A stretch of DNA of 64,000 bases from Micromonospora echinofusca (GTDB taxonomy: Bacteria; Actinomycetota; Actinomycetes; Mycobacteriales; Micromonosporaceae), in contig NZ_LT607733.1 of the NCBI RefSeq assembly GCF_900091445.1, forward strand, positions 496,001 to 560,000, read 5' to 3'. Under the pieces are notes generated by a model. It made no database searches, was not told where the DNA came from, and saw only the letters and a program-made list of their open reading frames with translations. Position 1 is the stretch's first letter. The number at the start of each line of letters is the position of its first letter. This document shows positions 34,373 through 43,395 of this stretch, in pieces. The position numbers and the translations under genes were made by a program.

Positions 34373-37300
34373 GTGACGCAGCCCGCCCTGTTCAGCGGCG
34401 CGACCCCGGCGCCCCGGGTCGCCGACGCCGGTCCCCGGTACACGCCGGTGGAGCTGGCGAAGCTGCTGCGGCTGCCCGCGCCGACCCGGGAGCAGGCGGC
34501 GATCATCGCGGCCCCCGTGGAGCCGCTGCTGGTGGTCGCGGGCGCCGGCTCGGGCAAGACCGAGACGATGGCGGCGCGGGTGGTCTGGCTGGTCGCCAAC
34601 TCGTACGTGCGGCCGGAGCAGGTGCTCGGGCTCACCTTCACCCGCAAGGCCGCCGGGGAGCTGGCGCACCGGGTGCGTACGCGGCTGGACCAGTTGGTGC
34701 GGCGGCTGGGGCGGCGGGGGCGCGACTCGCTCGACGACCCGCTGACGGGGGAGCCGACGGTCTCCACCTACCACTCGTACGCGGGCCGGATCGTCACCGA
34801 GCACGGGCTGCGGGCCGGCTACGAGCCGTCCACCCGGCTGCTCACCGAGGCGTCCCGCTGGCAGTTGGTCGACCTGCTGGTACGCAACTACGACGGCGAC
34901 ATGTCCGAGGTGGACCGGATGCCGAGCACCGTCACCGACGCGGTGCTGGCGCTCGCCGGGGAGCTCGACGAGCACCTGGTCGACCCGGACGCGCTGGCCG
35001 CGTGGACGGGCCGCTTCTTCGCCGAGGTGCAGGCGCGGCCCGGCCGGGTCTACGCCGACGTGCGCAAGGCGCTGCAACTCCAGCAGACCCGCCTGAAGCT
35101 GCTTCCGCTGGTGCGCGCGTACGCCCGGCGCAAGGAGGACTTCGAGGCGATGGACTTCGCCGACCAGCTCGCCCGGGCGGCCCGGGTGGCCCGGGACCAC
35201 CCGGGCGTCGGCGAGATCGAGCGGGACCGCTTCCGGGTGGTGCTGCTCGACGAGTACCAGGACACCAGCCACGCCCAGGTGGTGCTGCTCAACGCGCTCT
35301 TCGGCGGCGGGCACCCGGTGACGGCGGTCGGCGACCCGTGCCAGTCGATCTACGGCTGGCGCGGGGCGAGCGCCGGCACCCTGGACCGCTTCCCCACGGA
35401 GTTCGCCCGCCCCGACGGCGCGCCGGCCGAGGTGCTCAGCCTCACCACGAGCTGGCGCAACCGGCCCGAGATCCTCGGCGTCGCCAACGCCCTGGCCACC
35501 CCGCTGCGGGCCGCCGGCGCCCGGGTGCCGGAGCTGCACGCGGCGATGAGCGTCCGGGAGCCGGTCCCGCACCGCAGCGCCCGTGGCGCCGCCGCCGGCA
35601 CCGTCCACTGCGCCCTGCTGCGGACGTACGCCGACGAGGCCGACTGGATCGCCGACAGCGTGCTGCACGCCTGGCGGGGGGCGGCGGGGATGCCGGGCGC
35701 GCTGCCCGAGCACATCCCGGTGCCGCTGCGGCCCACGACCGCCGTGCTCGTACGGCTGCGCAGCCAGATCCCGGCGATCGAGTCGGCGCTGCGCGAGCGC
35801 GGCCTGCCCGTCGAGGTGGTCGGCCTGGGTGGCCTGCTGGACACCCCCGAGGTGCGCGACGTGGTGTGCACGCTGCGGGTGCTGGCCGACCCGACGGACG
35901 GGGCCGCGCTGCTGCGCCTGCTGACCGGCGCGCGCTGGCGGATCGGCCCCCGTGACCTGGTGGCCCTGCACCGCCGGGCGAAGGCCATCGCGGCGGCCCG
36001 GCGCAGGCTCGCCGACGACGGCACCCCGCAGATCAGCCCGGACCTGCTCGACGAGGCGACCCTGGTGGAGGCGCTGGCCGACCTGGGCCCGGCGCAGGCG
36101 TACTCGGCGGAGGGCTACGCGCGGCTGCGGGCGTACGCCCGGGAGCTGGGCCTGCTGCGCTACCGGCTGGACCAGTCCCTGCCGGAGCTGATCGCGGACA
36201 TCGAGCGGACGATCGGCCTGGACGTGGAGGTGGCGGTGCGGGCGGGCCGGGACGGGGCCGGCGACGCCGGCCTGGCCCGGGGCCACCTGGACGCGCTCGG
36301 CGACGTGGCCGCCCGGTTCAGCGGGGAGACGCCGGGGGCCACCCTGTCGGGGTTCCTGGCCTACCTGGCCGCCGCCGAGGACGAGGAGCGCGGCCTCACG
36401 CCGGGCGAGGTGGAGGTGGTCGAGGGCGCGGTGCAGATCCTCACCGCGCACGCCGCGAAGGGCCTGGAGTGGGACGTGGTGGCGGTGGCGGGGCTGAGCC
36501 GGGGCGTCTGGCCGGGCCCGGTGCGCAACTCCGACCACTGGCTCGGCGGGCTGGGCGTGCTGCCGTTCCCACTGCGCGGCGACGCCGACGGGCTGCCCGA
36601 GCTGGGCCTGGCCGAGGCCGGGGACCAGCGGGGGGTGGCCCGGGCACTGGAGGACTTCACCGACGCCTGGCGGGCGCACGACGAGCGGGAGGAGCGCCGG
36701 CTGGCGTACGTGGCGGTGACCCGCCCCCGGCGGCTGCTGCTCTGCTCCGGCTACTGGTGGGGGGAGGGCACCAAACGGCCGCGCGGCCCGTCGGTGCTGC
36801 TGCGGGAGGTGCACGACGCCTGCCTGGACGGGGGCGCGGGGCACCTGGTCGACGAGTGGGCGCCGGAGCCGCCGGGCGACGCGGTCAACCCGACGACCGA
36901 GGTGGTGCTGCGCGCCGAGTGGCCGGCCGACCCGCTCGGCGCCCGCCGGCCGGCGCTGGCCGAGGCGGCCACCCTGGTCCGCCGCTTCCTCACCGACGGC
37001 GACCCGGCCGAACGGACGCTGTCCGACGACGACCCGGCGGCTCGTCTGCTGGCCGACGACGACCCGGCGGCTCGTCTGCTGTCCGACGACGACCCGGCCG
37101 AACCGACGCTGTCCGACGACGAGACGCCCGCCCACCCGCTGGCCGGCGGCGACGACACCGCCGGGGCGGGCGCGGACCCGTCGGTGGGCGACGCGGACGT
37201 GGCGCGGTGGCGGCGGGAGGCCGATCTGTTGCTCGCCGAGCGGGCCGAGCTGACCCGGCAGTCCGGCGCGATCGAGGTGGCCCTGCCCGGCCAGTTGTCG

Positions 37301-37909
37301 GTCACCCAGCTGGTGGCGCTGCGCCGCGATCCGGCGGCGCTGGCCCGCGCGCTGCGCCGCCCGGTGCCCACCGAGCCCAACCCGTACGCCCGCCGGGGCA
37401 CCGCCTTCCACACCTGGCTGGAGCAGCGCTTCGGTGCCGACCGGCTGCTCGACCTGGACGAGCTGCCCGGTGCGGCCGACGCGGACGCGGCGCCCGACGA
37501 GGCGCTGGCCGAGCTCCAGGAGCGCTTCCTGGCCAGCGAGTGGGCCGACCGGGTGCCGGTCGAGGTGGAGGTGCCCTTCGCCACAGTGATCGCCGACGTG
37601 GTGGTCCGGGGGCGGATGGACGCCGTGTTCGCCCGGCCGGGCGGGCGGTTCGACGTGGTCGACTGGAAGACCGGCCGGCAGCCCGCCGGCACTGCCGCCG
37701 ACGTGGCCGCCGTGCAGCTGGCGGTCTACCGGCTGGCCTGGGCCGAGCTGGCCGGTGTGCCCGTGGAGCGGGTCGGCGCCGCCTTCCACTACGTACGGGA
37801 CGGGGTCACGGTCCGTCCGGCGGACCTGCTCGACGTGGACGGCCTGACCGCGCTGATCGTCTCCGTACCGGAAATTGCGGCAGACGGTGGTGCTCGGCCG
37901 AATCCGTGA
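34373..37909 (+). CDS. adnB: ATP-dependent helicase-nuclease subunit AdnB (Rv3201c-like)
   Basis: 1178 residues. Lead motor and second nuclease of AdnAB. Walker [13 protein letters not shown] is near residue 57, [11 protein letters not shown] near 86, motif [15 protein letters not shown] near 285 and [13 protein letters not shown] near 318. Motif V/VI region [18 protein letters not shown] is near 690. A RecB-type nuclease at the C-terminus has VDWKTGRQP. The linker between motor and nuclease carries five 30-base tandem units (36991-37140). The GTG at 34373 has no good ribosome binding site, so coupling with adnA or the tiny overlapping ORF may matter. Confidence 0.92.
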   Translation: MTQPALFSGATPAPRVADAGPRYTPVELAKLLRLPAPTREQAAIIAAPVEPLLVVAGAGSGKTETMAARVVWLVANSYVRPEQVLGLTFTRKAAGELAHRVRTRLDQLVRRLGRRGRDSLDDPLTGEPTVSTYHSYAGRIVTEHGLRAGYEPSTRLLTEASRWQLVDLLVRNYDGDMSEVDRMPSTVTDAVLALAGELDEHLVDPDALAAWTGRFFAEVQARPGRVYADVRKALQLQQTRLKLLPLVRAYARRKEDFEAMDFADQLARAARVARDHPGVGEIERDRFRVVLLDEYQDTSHAQVVLLNALFGGGHPVTAVGDPCQSIYGWRGASAGTLDRFPTEFARPDGAPAEVLSLTTSWRNRPEILGVANALATPLRAAGARVPELHAAMSVREPVPHRSARGAAAGTVHCALLRTYADEADWIADSVLHAWRGAAGMPGALPEHIPVPLRPTTAVLVRLRSQIPAIESALRERGLPVEVVGLGGLLDTPEVRDVVCTLRVLADPTDGAALLRLLTGARWRIGPRDLVALHRRAKAIAAARRRLADDGTPQISPDLLDEATLVEALADLGPAQAYSAEGYARLRAYARELGLLRYRLDQSLPELIADIERTIGLDVEVAVRAGRDGAGDAGLARGHLDALGDVAARFSGETPGATLSGFLAYLAAAEDEERGLTPGEVEVVEGAVQILTAHAAKGLEWDVVAVAGLSRGVWPGPVRNSDHWLGGLGVLPFPLRGDADGLPELGLAEAGDQRGVARALEDFTDAWRAHDEREERRLAYVAVTRPRRLLLCSGYWWGEGTKRPRGPSVLLREVHDACLDGGAGHLVDEWAPEPPGDAVNPTTEVVLRAEWPADPLGARRPALAEAATLVRRFLTDGDPAERTLSDDDPAARLLADDDPAARLLSDDDPAEPTLSDDETPAHPLAGGDDTAGAGADPSVGDADVARWRREADLLLAERAELTRQSGAIEVALPGQLSVTQLVALRRDPAALARALRRPVPTEPNPYARRGTAFHTWLEQRFGADRLLDLDELPGAADADAAPDEALAELQERFLASEWADRVPVEVEVPFATVIADVVVRGRMDAVFARPGGRFDVVDWKTGRQPAGTAADVAAVQLAVYRLAWAELAGVPVERVGAAFHYVRDGVTVRPADLLDVDGLTALIVSVPEIAADGGARPNP
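36991..37140 (+). repeat. 30-base minisatellite in the adnB linker, five units
   Basis: Units start at 36991, 37021, 37051, 37081 and 37111. The second and third differ at a single base. They encode a ten-residue repeat of the type [10 protein letters not shown], very acidic. Frame is preserved, so the number of units could vary without loss of function. Confidence 0.9.
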
Positions 37910-37910
37910 T

Positions 37911-37916
37911 AGGTTG
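37911..37916 (+). promoter_or_regulatory. Probable -10 element for the cold-shock gene, with a long leader
   Basis: TAGGTT begins two bases after the adnB stop. A start near 37923 would give a leader of about 190 bases to the ATG at 38115. Long structured leaders are usual for cold-shock genes. No stem was worked out in detail. Confidence 0.4.
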
Positions 37917-38114
37917 GTCGCGTTGCAGTTATGGTTCCCAGAGACTCTGTGTGCGCCTGGAGGATTGTGGCCCAGGCGCTCTTTGTTGTGTCCGGAGTTC
38001 TCCGGGCGGGGCGACCAGAAGCGACAAGCGAGCCAGGCAGTTCCGCGTGGCGCGCTCCTCTTCGAGTCCGCAACAAGTGCGGGTTCGACGTTCCGTCAAG
38101 GAGACGAAACAAAA

Positions 38115-38318
38115 ATGGCTATTGGCACCGTCAAGTGGTTCAACGCTGACAAGGGCTTCGGCTTCATCACCCCGGACGGCGGCGGCGCCGACGTCTTCGC
38201 CCACTTCTCGGCGATCCAGTCCTCCGGCTACCGGAGCCTGGACGAGAACCAGCGGGTCGAGTTCGAGGTGACCCAGGGCCAGAAGGGCCCGCAGGCGGAG
38301 AACATCCGCCCGCTCTGA
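38115..38318 (+). CDS. Cold-shock domain RNA chaperone
   Basis: 67 residues, the typical CspA-type size. It binds single-stranded RNA/DNA and melts secondary structure. RNP1 is KGFGFI (13-18) and RNP2 VFAHF (27-31). Starts [10 protein letters not shown] as most actinobacterial Csp proteins do. AAGGAG is 11 bases before the ATG, a slightly long spacing. A hairpin follows at 38343-38365. Confidence 0.95.
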   Translation: MAIGTVKWFNADKGFGFITPDGGGADVFAHFSAIQSSGYRSLDENQRVEFEVTQGQKGPQAENIRPL

Positions 38319-38342
38319 TCTTCGGATCTTCCAGGTAACACC

Positions 38343-38365
38343 CACCGCGCCCTCCGGGCGCGGTG
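38343..38365 (+). terminator. Hairpin after the cold-shock gene
   Basis: Perfect arms CACCGCGCCC and GGGCGCGGTG with loop TCC, 24 bases after the stop. No U-tract. Isolates the cold-shock gene from the DEAD-box gene. Confidence 0.75.
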
Positions 38366-38540
38366 ACGGGACCGGCCCGCCGCACCGTCGACCTGCGTGA
38401 GCAGGCGGCGAACGGCGGCGGGCCGGGGCCCGTACCCCTTTCGGTTCGTGCTTGTGAGTCACCCGCGGCCTGGTCCGCCGGTGACAGCGCCGCCTCCGGC
38501 GCCCTCCCTCGACACGTGCCGCGTCGAGGAAGGCTTCCGC

Positions 38541-39878
38541 ATGACCACCGTCGTACCCTCGTTCGCCCTCACCGGGCTGGCCCCGGCGCTCCTCGCCGAG
38601 TTGACCGCCCAGGGCATAACCGAGCCGTTCCCGATCCAGTCGGCGACCCTGCCGGACTCGCTGGCCGGCCGCGACGTGCTCGGCCGGGGCCGCACCGGCT
38701 CCGGCAAGACGCTCGCCTTCGGGCTTCCCCTGCTGTCGCGCACCGCCGGCCGCCGGGCCCGCCCGGGCCGACCGCTGGCCCTGGTGCTGGTGCCGACCCG
38801 CGAGCTGGCCCAGCAGGTCACCACCGCGCTCGACCCGTACGCCCGCGCCGTCGGGCTGCGCTGCGCCACCGTCGTCGGCGGGCTCTCGCTGCAACGCCAG
38901 GCGGACGCCCTGCGCGCGGGCGCCGAGCTGGTCGTGGCCACCCCCGGCCGGCTGCACGACCTGATCAACCGCGGTGACGCCCGCCTGGACCAGGTCGGCA
39001 TCACCGTGCTCGACGAGGCCGACCAGATGGCCGACATGGGCTTCCTGCCGCAGGTCACCAAGCTGCTGGAGCAGGTCGCCCCGAACGGGCAGCGGATGCT
39101 CTTCTCGGCCACCCTCGACGGCGGCGTGGACCGCCTGGTGCGCCGCTTCCTCAGCAACCCGGTCTCGCACTCGGTCGACCCGGGCACCGCCACGGTGACC
39201 GCGATGACCCACCACGTGCTGCACGTGGACGCGGTCGACAAGCCGACCGCCCTGACCTGGATCGCCGCCCGCGAGGGCCGCACCATCCTGTTCATGGGGA
39301 CCAAGCACCGTGCCGACCGCCTCGCCCGCCAGCTGCTGTCCAAGGGGGTACGCGCGGCCGCACTGCACGGCGGGAAGTCGCAGCCGCAGCGCACCCGGAT
39401 CCTGGAGCAGTTCCGCACCGGGCAGGTGACGGCGCTGGTCGCCACCGACGTGGCGGCCCGGGGCATCCACGTCGACGGGCTGGACATGGTGGTCAACGTG
39501 GACCCGCCCACCGAGGCGAAGGACTACCTGCACCGTGGTGGGCGTACGGCCCGGGCGGGGGAGTCCGGCACGGTGGTCACCCTGGTCCTGCCGGAGCAGC
39601 GCCGGGACGTGTCCCGGCTGATGTCGACCGCCGGCATCCGTCCCGAGTCCGTCCAGGTGCGTCTCGGCGACGAGTCCCTGGCCCGGGTGACCGGTGCCCG
39701 GGAGCCGTCCGGCGTGCCGGTGACGATCGCGCCGCCGCCGCAGGCCGCCTCCTCCGGGGGCCGGTCGACCGGCCGGGGCGGTGAGGGCGGGCGTGCCGGC
39801 GAGGGTGCTCGGGCTCCGCACCGCGCCTCGGGGCGGCCGCGCCGCTCCCGCCGTCCCCGCGCCCCGCACGCCTCCTGA
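38541..39878 (+). CDS. DEAD-box ATP-dependent RNA helicase
   Basis: 445 residues. It unwinds RNA duplexes. Q-motif FPIQSATLP, Walker A GRTGSGKT (near residue 52), PTRELAQQV, motif II VLDEADQMADMG, motif III FSATLDGG and motif VI HRGGRTARAG are all present. The C-terminal 60 residues are Arg/Gly-rich, suited to RNA binding. ATG at 38541 has GAGGAAGG seven bases upstream. Its place after a cold-shock gene suggests related stress roles, but a terminator separates them. Confidence 0.93.
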   Translation: MTTVVPSFALTGLAPALLAELTAQGITEPFPIQSATLPDSLAGRDVLGRGRTGSGKTLAFGLPLLSRTAGRRARPGRPLALVLVPTRELAQQVTTALDPYARAVGLRCATVVGGLSLQRQADALRAGAELVVATPGRLHDLINRGDARLDQVGITVLDEADQMADMGFLPQVTKLLEQVAPNGQRMLFSATLDGGVDRLVRRFLSNPVSHSVDPGTATVTAMTHHVLHVDAVDKPTALTWIAAREGRTILFMGTKHRADRLARQLLSKGVRAAALHGGKSQPQRTRILEQFRTGQVTALVATDVAARGIHVDGLDMVVNVDPPTEAKDYLHRGGRTARAGESGTVVTLVLPEQRRDVSRLMSTAGIRPESVQVRLGDESLARVTGAREPSGVPVTIAPPPQAASSGGRSTGRGGEGGRAGEGARAPHRASGRPRRSRRPRAPHAS

Positions 39879-39904
39879 TCGACGTCCCCCCCCCGCTCCT
39901 CCCA

Positions 39905-39934
39905 CCGGCTCCGGGCACCCGTGCCCGGAGCCGG
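39905..39934 (+). terminator. Hairpin after the DEAD-box helicase gene
   Basis: Perfect 14-base arms CCGGCTCCGGGCAC and GTGCCCGGAGCCGG separated by CC, 27 bases after the stop. No U-tract. Confidence 0.75.
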
Positions 39935-40052
39935 CTGAGTCTGGAATCAGCACATGTTGCGTCCGATCGGCGGCTGTTTCCGTCGCCCCGGGTGGTGAAG
40001 GCTTGGTGCGGGGGAAGATCCGGGCGGAAGCGCCCGGCGGGGAGGGGTGACC

Positions 40053-40241
40053 ATGGTGGGCGACGCCGGCTCGGGCGCGGCGCGGGAACTGCTGCTGGTG
40101 CTCGCGGTGGCGCTGGCCGGGCTGTTGCTCGCGGTGGTCGCGGTGTTCACACCGTGGCACGCGGCCCCGGACGGGGCCGCGCCCGCCGCTCCCGTCGAGC
40201 TTCGCAGCCCGACGGAGCAGCCGGCCACCACCGTCGGCTGA
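40053..40241 (+). CDS. Small single-span membrane protein, 62 residues
   Basis: One hydrophobic helix (ELLLVLAVALAGLLLAVVAV) lies between a short polar N-terminus and a Pro/Ala-rich tail that would face outside. Family not recognised. ATG at 40053 is preferred over GTG at 40047 because GGAGGGG (40041-40047) overlaps the GTG. It converges with the ssu-type permease gene, with the Rrf2 remnant between them. Confidence 0.6.
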   Translation: MVGDAGSGAARELLLVLAVALAGLLLAVVAVFTPWHAAPDGAAPAAPVELRSPTEQPATTVG

Positions 40242-40305
40242 CCGTCACGAGGCCCCGCCTGCCCGTCGCCGGGAGCCGGTGCGCGGTCAGCGGGCGCGGG
40301 TTTCC

Positions 40306-40416
40306 CCGGTCGGTCAGCGTGCCCGCCTTGACCAGCTCGGCGCCGCCGACCGGAGCCGAGGCGGCAACGGCGAGCATGGCCCGGAGCGCGTAGTCGTTGC
40401 GCGCGGAGACGTACCC
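40306..40416 (-). pseudogene. N-terminal fragment of an Rrf2-family transcriptional regulator
   Basis: The minus strand from 40413 reads YVSARNDYALRAMLAVAA and continues APVGGAELVKAGTLTD before similarity ends. This is the start of the winged helix of Rrf2 proteins (usually MYVSAR.DYALRAM). The codon where the start should be is GGG (40416-40414), and the remaining two thirds of the domain is missing in every frame. It begins two bases after the permease stop, as if it was once the last gene of the ssu operon. Fragment identity is strong; the former target is inference. Confidence 0.7.
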
Positions 40417-40417
40417 G

Positions 40418-41302
40418 TCACTGACCCGCCTGGTCCAGCACGCCCCAGCGCCGCCGGATCGCCTTGTCCGCCGCCCCGAACGCGGCGTCGACCACCAGGC
40501 CCAGCACCAGGATCACGATCATGGTGGAGATCAGCCAGGGGGCGTCGGACAGCTCCCGCGAGTACGTCAGTTGCGCGCCCAGCGAGGTCTGCGAGATGCC
40601 GACCACGATCAGCTCGCCGGCCATCAGGCTGCGCCAGGAGAACGCCCAGCCCTGCTTGAGGCCGGCCACGATGGCCGGCAGCGCGGCGGGCGCGATGACG
40701 TACCGGTACAGGTTCAGCCCTCGGGCGCCGAGGTTGCGGCCGGCCCGCAGCAGCAGCGGCGGCACGTAGTCCACGCCGGCGATGACGCCGTTGGCGATGG
40801 ACGGCGCGGCACCGAGCACCACCACGAAGAAGATCGCCTTCTCGCTCAGCTCGAACAGCAGGATCGCCAGCGGGAACCAGGCGATCGACGGCATGGTCTG
40901 CAACGCGGTGATCATCGAGCCGATCGCGGCCCGCAGGATGCGCGACCGGGCCACCGCCAGGCCGAGCAGCAGGCCGACGGCGACCGAGAAGAGGTAGCCG
41001 AGGGCCGCCCGGCGCAGGGTGGTGGCCAGCCCGTCCCAGAGCTGTACGCCGCTGACCTGCCGGAGCAGCTCCCGGCCCACGGCCGCCGGGCCGGGCAGCG
41101 AGTACTCGGGTTTCCAGCCGGTCCAGACCACGACCTGCCAGGTGGCGAGGGCGAGGGCGAGGGCGGCCAGCTTCGGCCAGGTCGCCGCCCAGAGGCGGCT
41201 GGCCCGGGTGCGGCTCTGATCCCGCCCGGCCAGTTCCAGGGCGTCCAGCCCGGAGATCTCCGCGTCGGTACGCGGGGCGGTGGCGAGGGTGTCACCGGCC
41301 AT
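40418..41302 (-). CDS. ssuC: ABC transporter permease, sulfonate/nitrate/taurine type
   Basis: 294 residues. Six or so hydrophobic segments form the membrane channel. The EAA-like loop is in RNLGARGLNLYRYVIAPAALPAIVAGLKQGWAFSW, and MPSIAWFPLAILLFELSEKAIFFVV is the signature of the SsuC/NrtB/TauC family. The start overlaps the ATPase stop by 11 bases, so the two are coupled. The substrate cannot be told from sequence alone: alkanesulfonate, taurine or nitrate. The symbol follows the best general match. Confidence 0.82.
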   Translation of the reverse strand: MAGDTLATAPRTDAEISGLDALELAGRDQSRTRASRLWAATWPKLAALALALATWQVVVWTGWKPEYSLPGPAAVGRELLRQVSGVQLWDGLATTLRRAALGYLFSVAVGLLLGLAVARSRILRAAIGSMITALQTMPSIAWFPLAILLFELSEKAIFFVVVLGAAPSIANGVIAGVDYVPPLLLRAGRNLGARGLNLYRYVIAPAALPAIVAGLKQGWAFSWRSLMAGELIVVGISQTSLGAQLTYSRELSDAPWLISTMIVILVLGLVVDAAFGAADKAIRRRWGVLDQAGQ

Positions 41303-42071
41303 GGCGGCCCACCTCCGTACGCAGGCGGTCGGTGACCTCGGCGGCGATCGCGGCGACCTCGGGGGAGTCGATGCGGCGCGGCCGGGGCACGTCGACCGGG
41401 GTGGACCAGATGATCCGGCCGGGTCGACTGGAGAGCAGGATGATCCGGTCGGCGAGCCGGGCCGCCTCGCGGACGTTGTGCGTCACGAAGAGCACGGTGA
41501 GCCGCCGCTCGGTCCAGATCCGTTCCAGCTCGTCGTGCAGGATGTCCCGGGTCATGGCGTCGAGCGCGCCGAACGGCTCGTCCATCAGCAGCACCGGCGT
41601 GTCCAGGGCGAGGGTGCGGGCCAGCGCCACCCGCTGGCGCATGCCGCCGGAGAGCTCGTGCGGGCGCTTGCGGCCGAAGTCGGCCAGGTGCACGGCGGCC
41701 AGCAGTTCGGCGACCCGCCCCCGCCGGGCGGCCCGGGGCAGCCCGCGCAGCTTCAGCGGCACCTCGACGTTGCCCTCGACGGTCAGCCAGGGGAAGAGGG
41801 CCGGTTCCTGGAACATCAGTCCCGGGTCGACGCCCTCGTCGAGGGCGATCCGCCCGCCGCTGGGCCGGTCCAGGCCGGCGACCAGGTTGAGCAGGGTGCT
41901 CTTGCCGCAGCCGGAGGCGCCGACCAGGCAGACGAACTCGCCGGGCGCGACGTCGAGGGAGACCCCGTCGAGGGCGACGACGGCGTTCGCCCCGCGCCCG
42001 TACACCTTGCTGACGCCGTGCAGCGCGACCGAGCCGGTCGCGCTGCGTGGCGTCGTCGTGGTCGACGTCAT
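41292..42071 (-). CDS. ssuB: ABC transporter ATP-binding protein, sulfonate/nitrate/taurine type
   Basis: 259 residues. Walker A GASGCGKST is near residue 52, MFQEPALFPWLTVEGNVEVPL follows with the Q-loop, and the signature is LSGGMRQR (near 145). Walker B VLLMDEPFGALDAMTR is near 165 and the H-loop is FVTHNVREA. The PFGALD and FPW motifs are typical of SsuB/TauB/NrtD. ATG at 42071 overlaps the binding-protein stop (ATGA). Confidence 0.85.
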   Translation of the reverse strand: MTSTTTTPRSATGSVALHGVSKVYGRGANAVVALDGVSLDVAPGEFVCLVGASGCGKSTLLNLVAGLDRPSGGRIALDEGVDPGLMFQEPALFPWLTVEGNVEVPLKLRGLPRAARRGRVAELLAAVHLADFGRKRPHELSGGMRQRVALARTLALDTPVLLMDEPFGALDAMTRDILHDELERIWTERRLTVLFVTHNVREAARLADRIILLSSRPGRIIWSTPVDVPRPRRIDSPEVAAIAAEVTDRLRTEVGRHGR

Positions 42072-43132
42072 GGTCGGCCGACCTCGGGCTTGCCCTGGCC
42101 CTTGAGCACCTCGTTGAGGTGGGTCAGGTCGTAGAGGCCGTCGAGGCTGACCGGCTGGGTCAGCCCGACCGCGACGGCGTGGTCGAGCCCGGTCTTCAGC
42201 GACGAGGCGATCGGGTCGTTGGTGAACTCCAGCGTCGGCCACGCCTGCTTGATCAGCTTGAGGTCCAGCGGCTTGCCGCTGATCTTTCCAATGTGGTCGG
42301 AGATGGCCTGGTGCGCCTCGTCGGGCCTGCCGTTGACGAACTCGTTGGCGGCCACCTGGCCCTCGACCAGCTTCTTCACCACGTCGGGGTGGGCCTTGAG
42401 GAACTTGGTGCTGACGATCAGGTTGGTGATGACGAACTTCCGGCCCGGCCAGAGGTCGCGTTCGTCGACGAGCACCTTGCCCCCGGCGTTGACCAGCCGG
42501 GACACGAACGGCTCGGGCACCCAGGCACCGTCGACCGCCCCGCTGCCGAACGTCTCCACCGTCTGGGCGTTCTCCTGGGGGATGATCTTGACGTCGCCGC
42601 CCCCCTCCTTGGTCGTGGTGAGGCCCTTCTCCTTGAGCCAGTGACGGATGGCCACGTCCTGGGTGTTGCCCAACTGCGGGGTGGCGATCTTCCTGCCCCG
42701 CAACTGCTCCACGCTGGTGATCTCGGGCTTGACCACGAGCGCGACGCCGCCGGAGGCCGCGCCGGAGATGACCCGGACGGCCTCGCCCTTGGACTTCGAG
42801 AAGGCGTTCACGGTCGGGTTCGGGCCGATGTACGTGGCGTCGAGCGCGCCCGAGAAGATCGCCTCGATCGCGGCGGGGCCGGCGTTGAAGGTCTTCGTCT
42901 CCAGCTTGACGTCGCCGCCGAGCTTCTCGGCGAAGATGCCCTTCTCCACGCCGACCACGGCCGGCGCGTGGGTGATGTTGGGGAAGTAGCCGAGCCGCAG
43001 CGTCGTCGGGCCGGAGCCGCCGCCCGCGCTCTCGCTGTCGTCGCCGCAGGCGGCGGCGGTGCCCAGGGCCGCCGCGCCGACGACGGCGAGGGTGGCCAGG
43101 GAGACCCACCGACGCAGGGGGAGCCGTCTCAT
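42068..43132 (-). CDS. ssuA: ABC transporter substrate-binding lipoprotein, sulfonate/nitrate/taurine type
   Basis: 354 residues. Lipoprotein signal with lipobox TAAAC and Cys29. The mature part has LRLGYFPNITHAPAVVGVEKGIF, IFSGALDATYIGPNP and GAVDGAWVPEPF, the features of NMT1/SsuA-type receptors. First gene of the ssuA-ssuB-ssuC operon. The ATG at 43132 has only a weak GGATGG upstream. The promoter region carries two related CCTACTT...GAT.GG elements. An Rrf2 remnant at the other end of the operon suggests former local control. Confidence 0.83.
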   Translation of the reverse strand: MRRLPLRRWVSLATLAVVGAAALGTAAACGDDSESAGGGSGPTTLRLGYFPNITHAPAVVGVEKGIFAEKLGGDVKLETKTFNAGPAAIEAIFSGALDATYIGPNPTVNAFSKSKGEAVRVISGAASGGVALVVKPEITSVEQLRGRKIATPQLGNTQDVAIRHWLKEKGLTTTKEGGGDVKIIPQENAQTVETFGSGAVDGAWVPEPFVSRLVNAGGKVLVDERDLWPGRKFVITNLIVSTKFLKAHPDVVKKLVEGQVAANEFVNGRPDEAHQAISDHIGKISGKPLDLKLIKQAWPTLEFTNDPIASSLKTGLDHAVAVGLTQPVSLDGLYDLTHLNEVLKGQGKPEVGRP

Positions 43133-43152
43133 CGTCCATCCAATCCGCAGTA

Positions 43153-43173
43153 TTCCTACTTAGTCGATAGGAA
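43153..43173. promoter_or_regulatory. Inverted-repeat operator candidate upstream of ssuA
   Basis: TTCCTA (43153-43158) and TAGGAA (43168-43173) form a perfect 6-9-6 inverted repeat, 21 bases upstream of ssuA. The CC and GG are 13 bases apart, as in sites of Rrf2-type regulators. A second similar element is at 43249-43265. Confidence 0.5.
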
Positions 43174-43248
43174 GACTGGGTGAGGCGGTGGGCCGTCGTC
43201 AAGGGGCGACCACATGCCGGGAGCGGCATCTCAGAAAAGGCGGCAATC

Positions 43249-43265
43249 CCTACTTGCTGGATGGG
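43249..43265. promoter_or_regulatory. Second copy of the ssu operator-like element
   Basis: CCTACTTGCTGGATGGG matches CCTACTTAGTCGATAGG (43155-43171) at 12 of 17 positions including CCTACTT, GAT and GG. It lies 94 bases further upstream of ssuA on the same strand. Confidence 0.4.
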
Positions 43266-43382
43266 CTATCCGCCTACTGTCCCCGGCGCCGCCACCGGTC
43301 GGGAGGAACGACGGTCGCGGCACCCGGGGCGCCGGCCGGGGCGGCTGGCGACAGGTCGCCGATGGCGGAGGTGCCGACGCGC

Positions 43383-43388
43383 TAGGGT
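43383..43388 (+). promoter_or_regulatory. -10 element for a leaderless transcript of the first M16 gene
   Basis: TAGGGT followed by seven bases and the GTG at 43396. The promoter fixes this GTG as start although the frame is open upstream. Confidence 0.6.
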
Positions 43389-43395
43389 CGATCCC

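Noticed and set aside
34370..37789. 1139-codon minus-strand frame opposite adnB
   Set aside because: Antisense shadow of a gene with all helicase motifs; composition is that of reverse-read high-GC code.
43133..43260. Possible SAM-type riboswitch in the ssuA leader
   Set aside because: I could not find the conserved core or paired helices of known sulfur riboswitches; the repeated motif looks like DNA operators instead.
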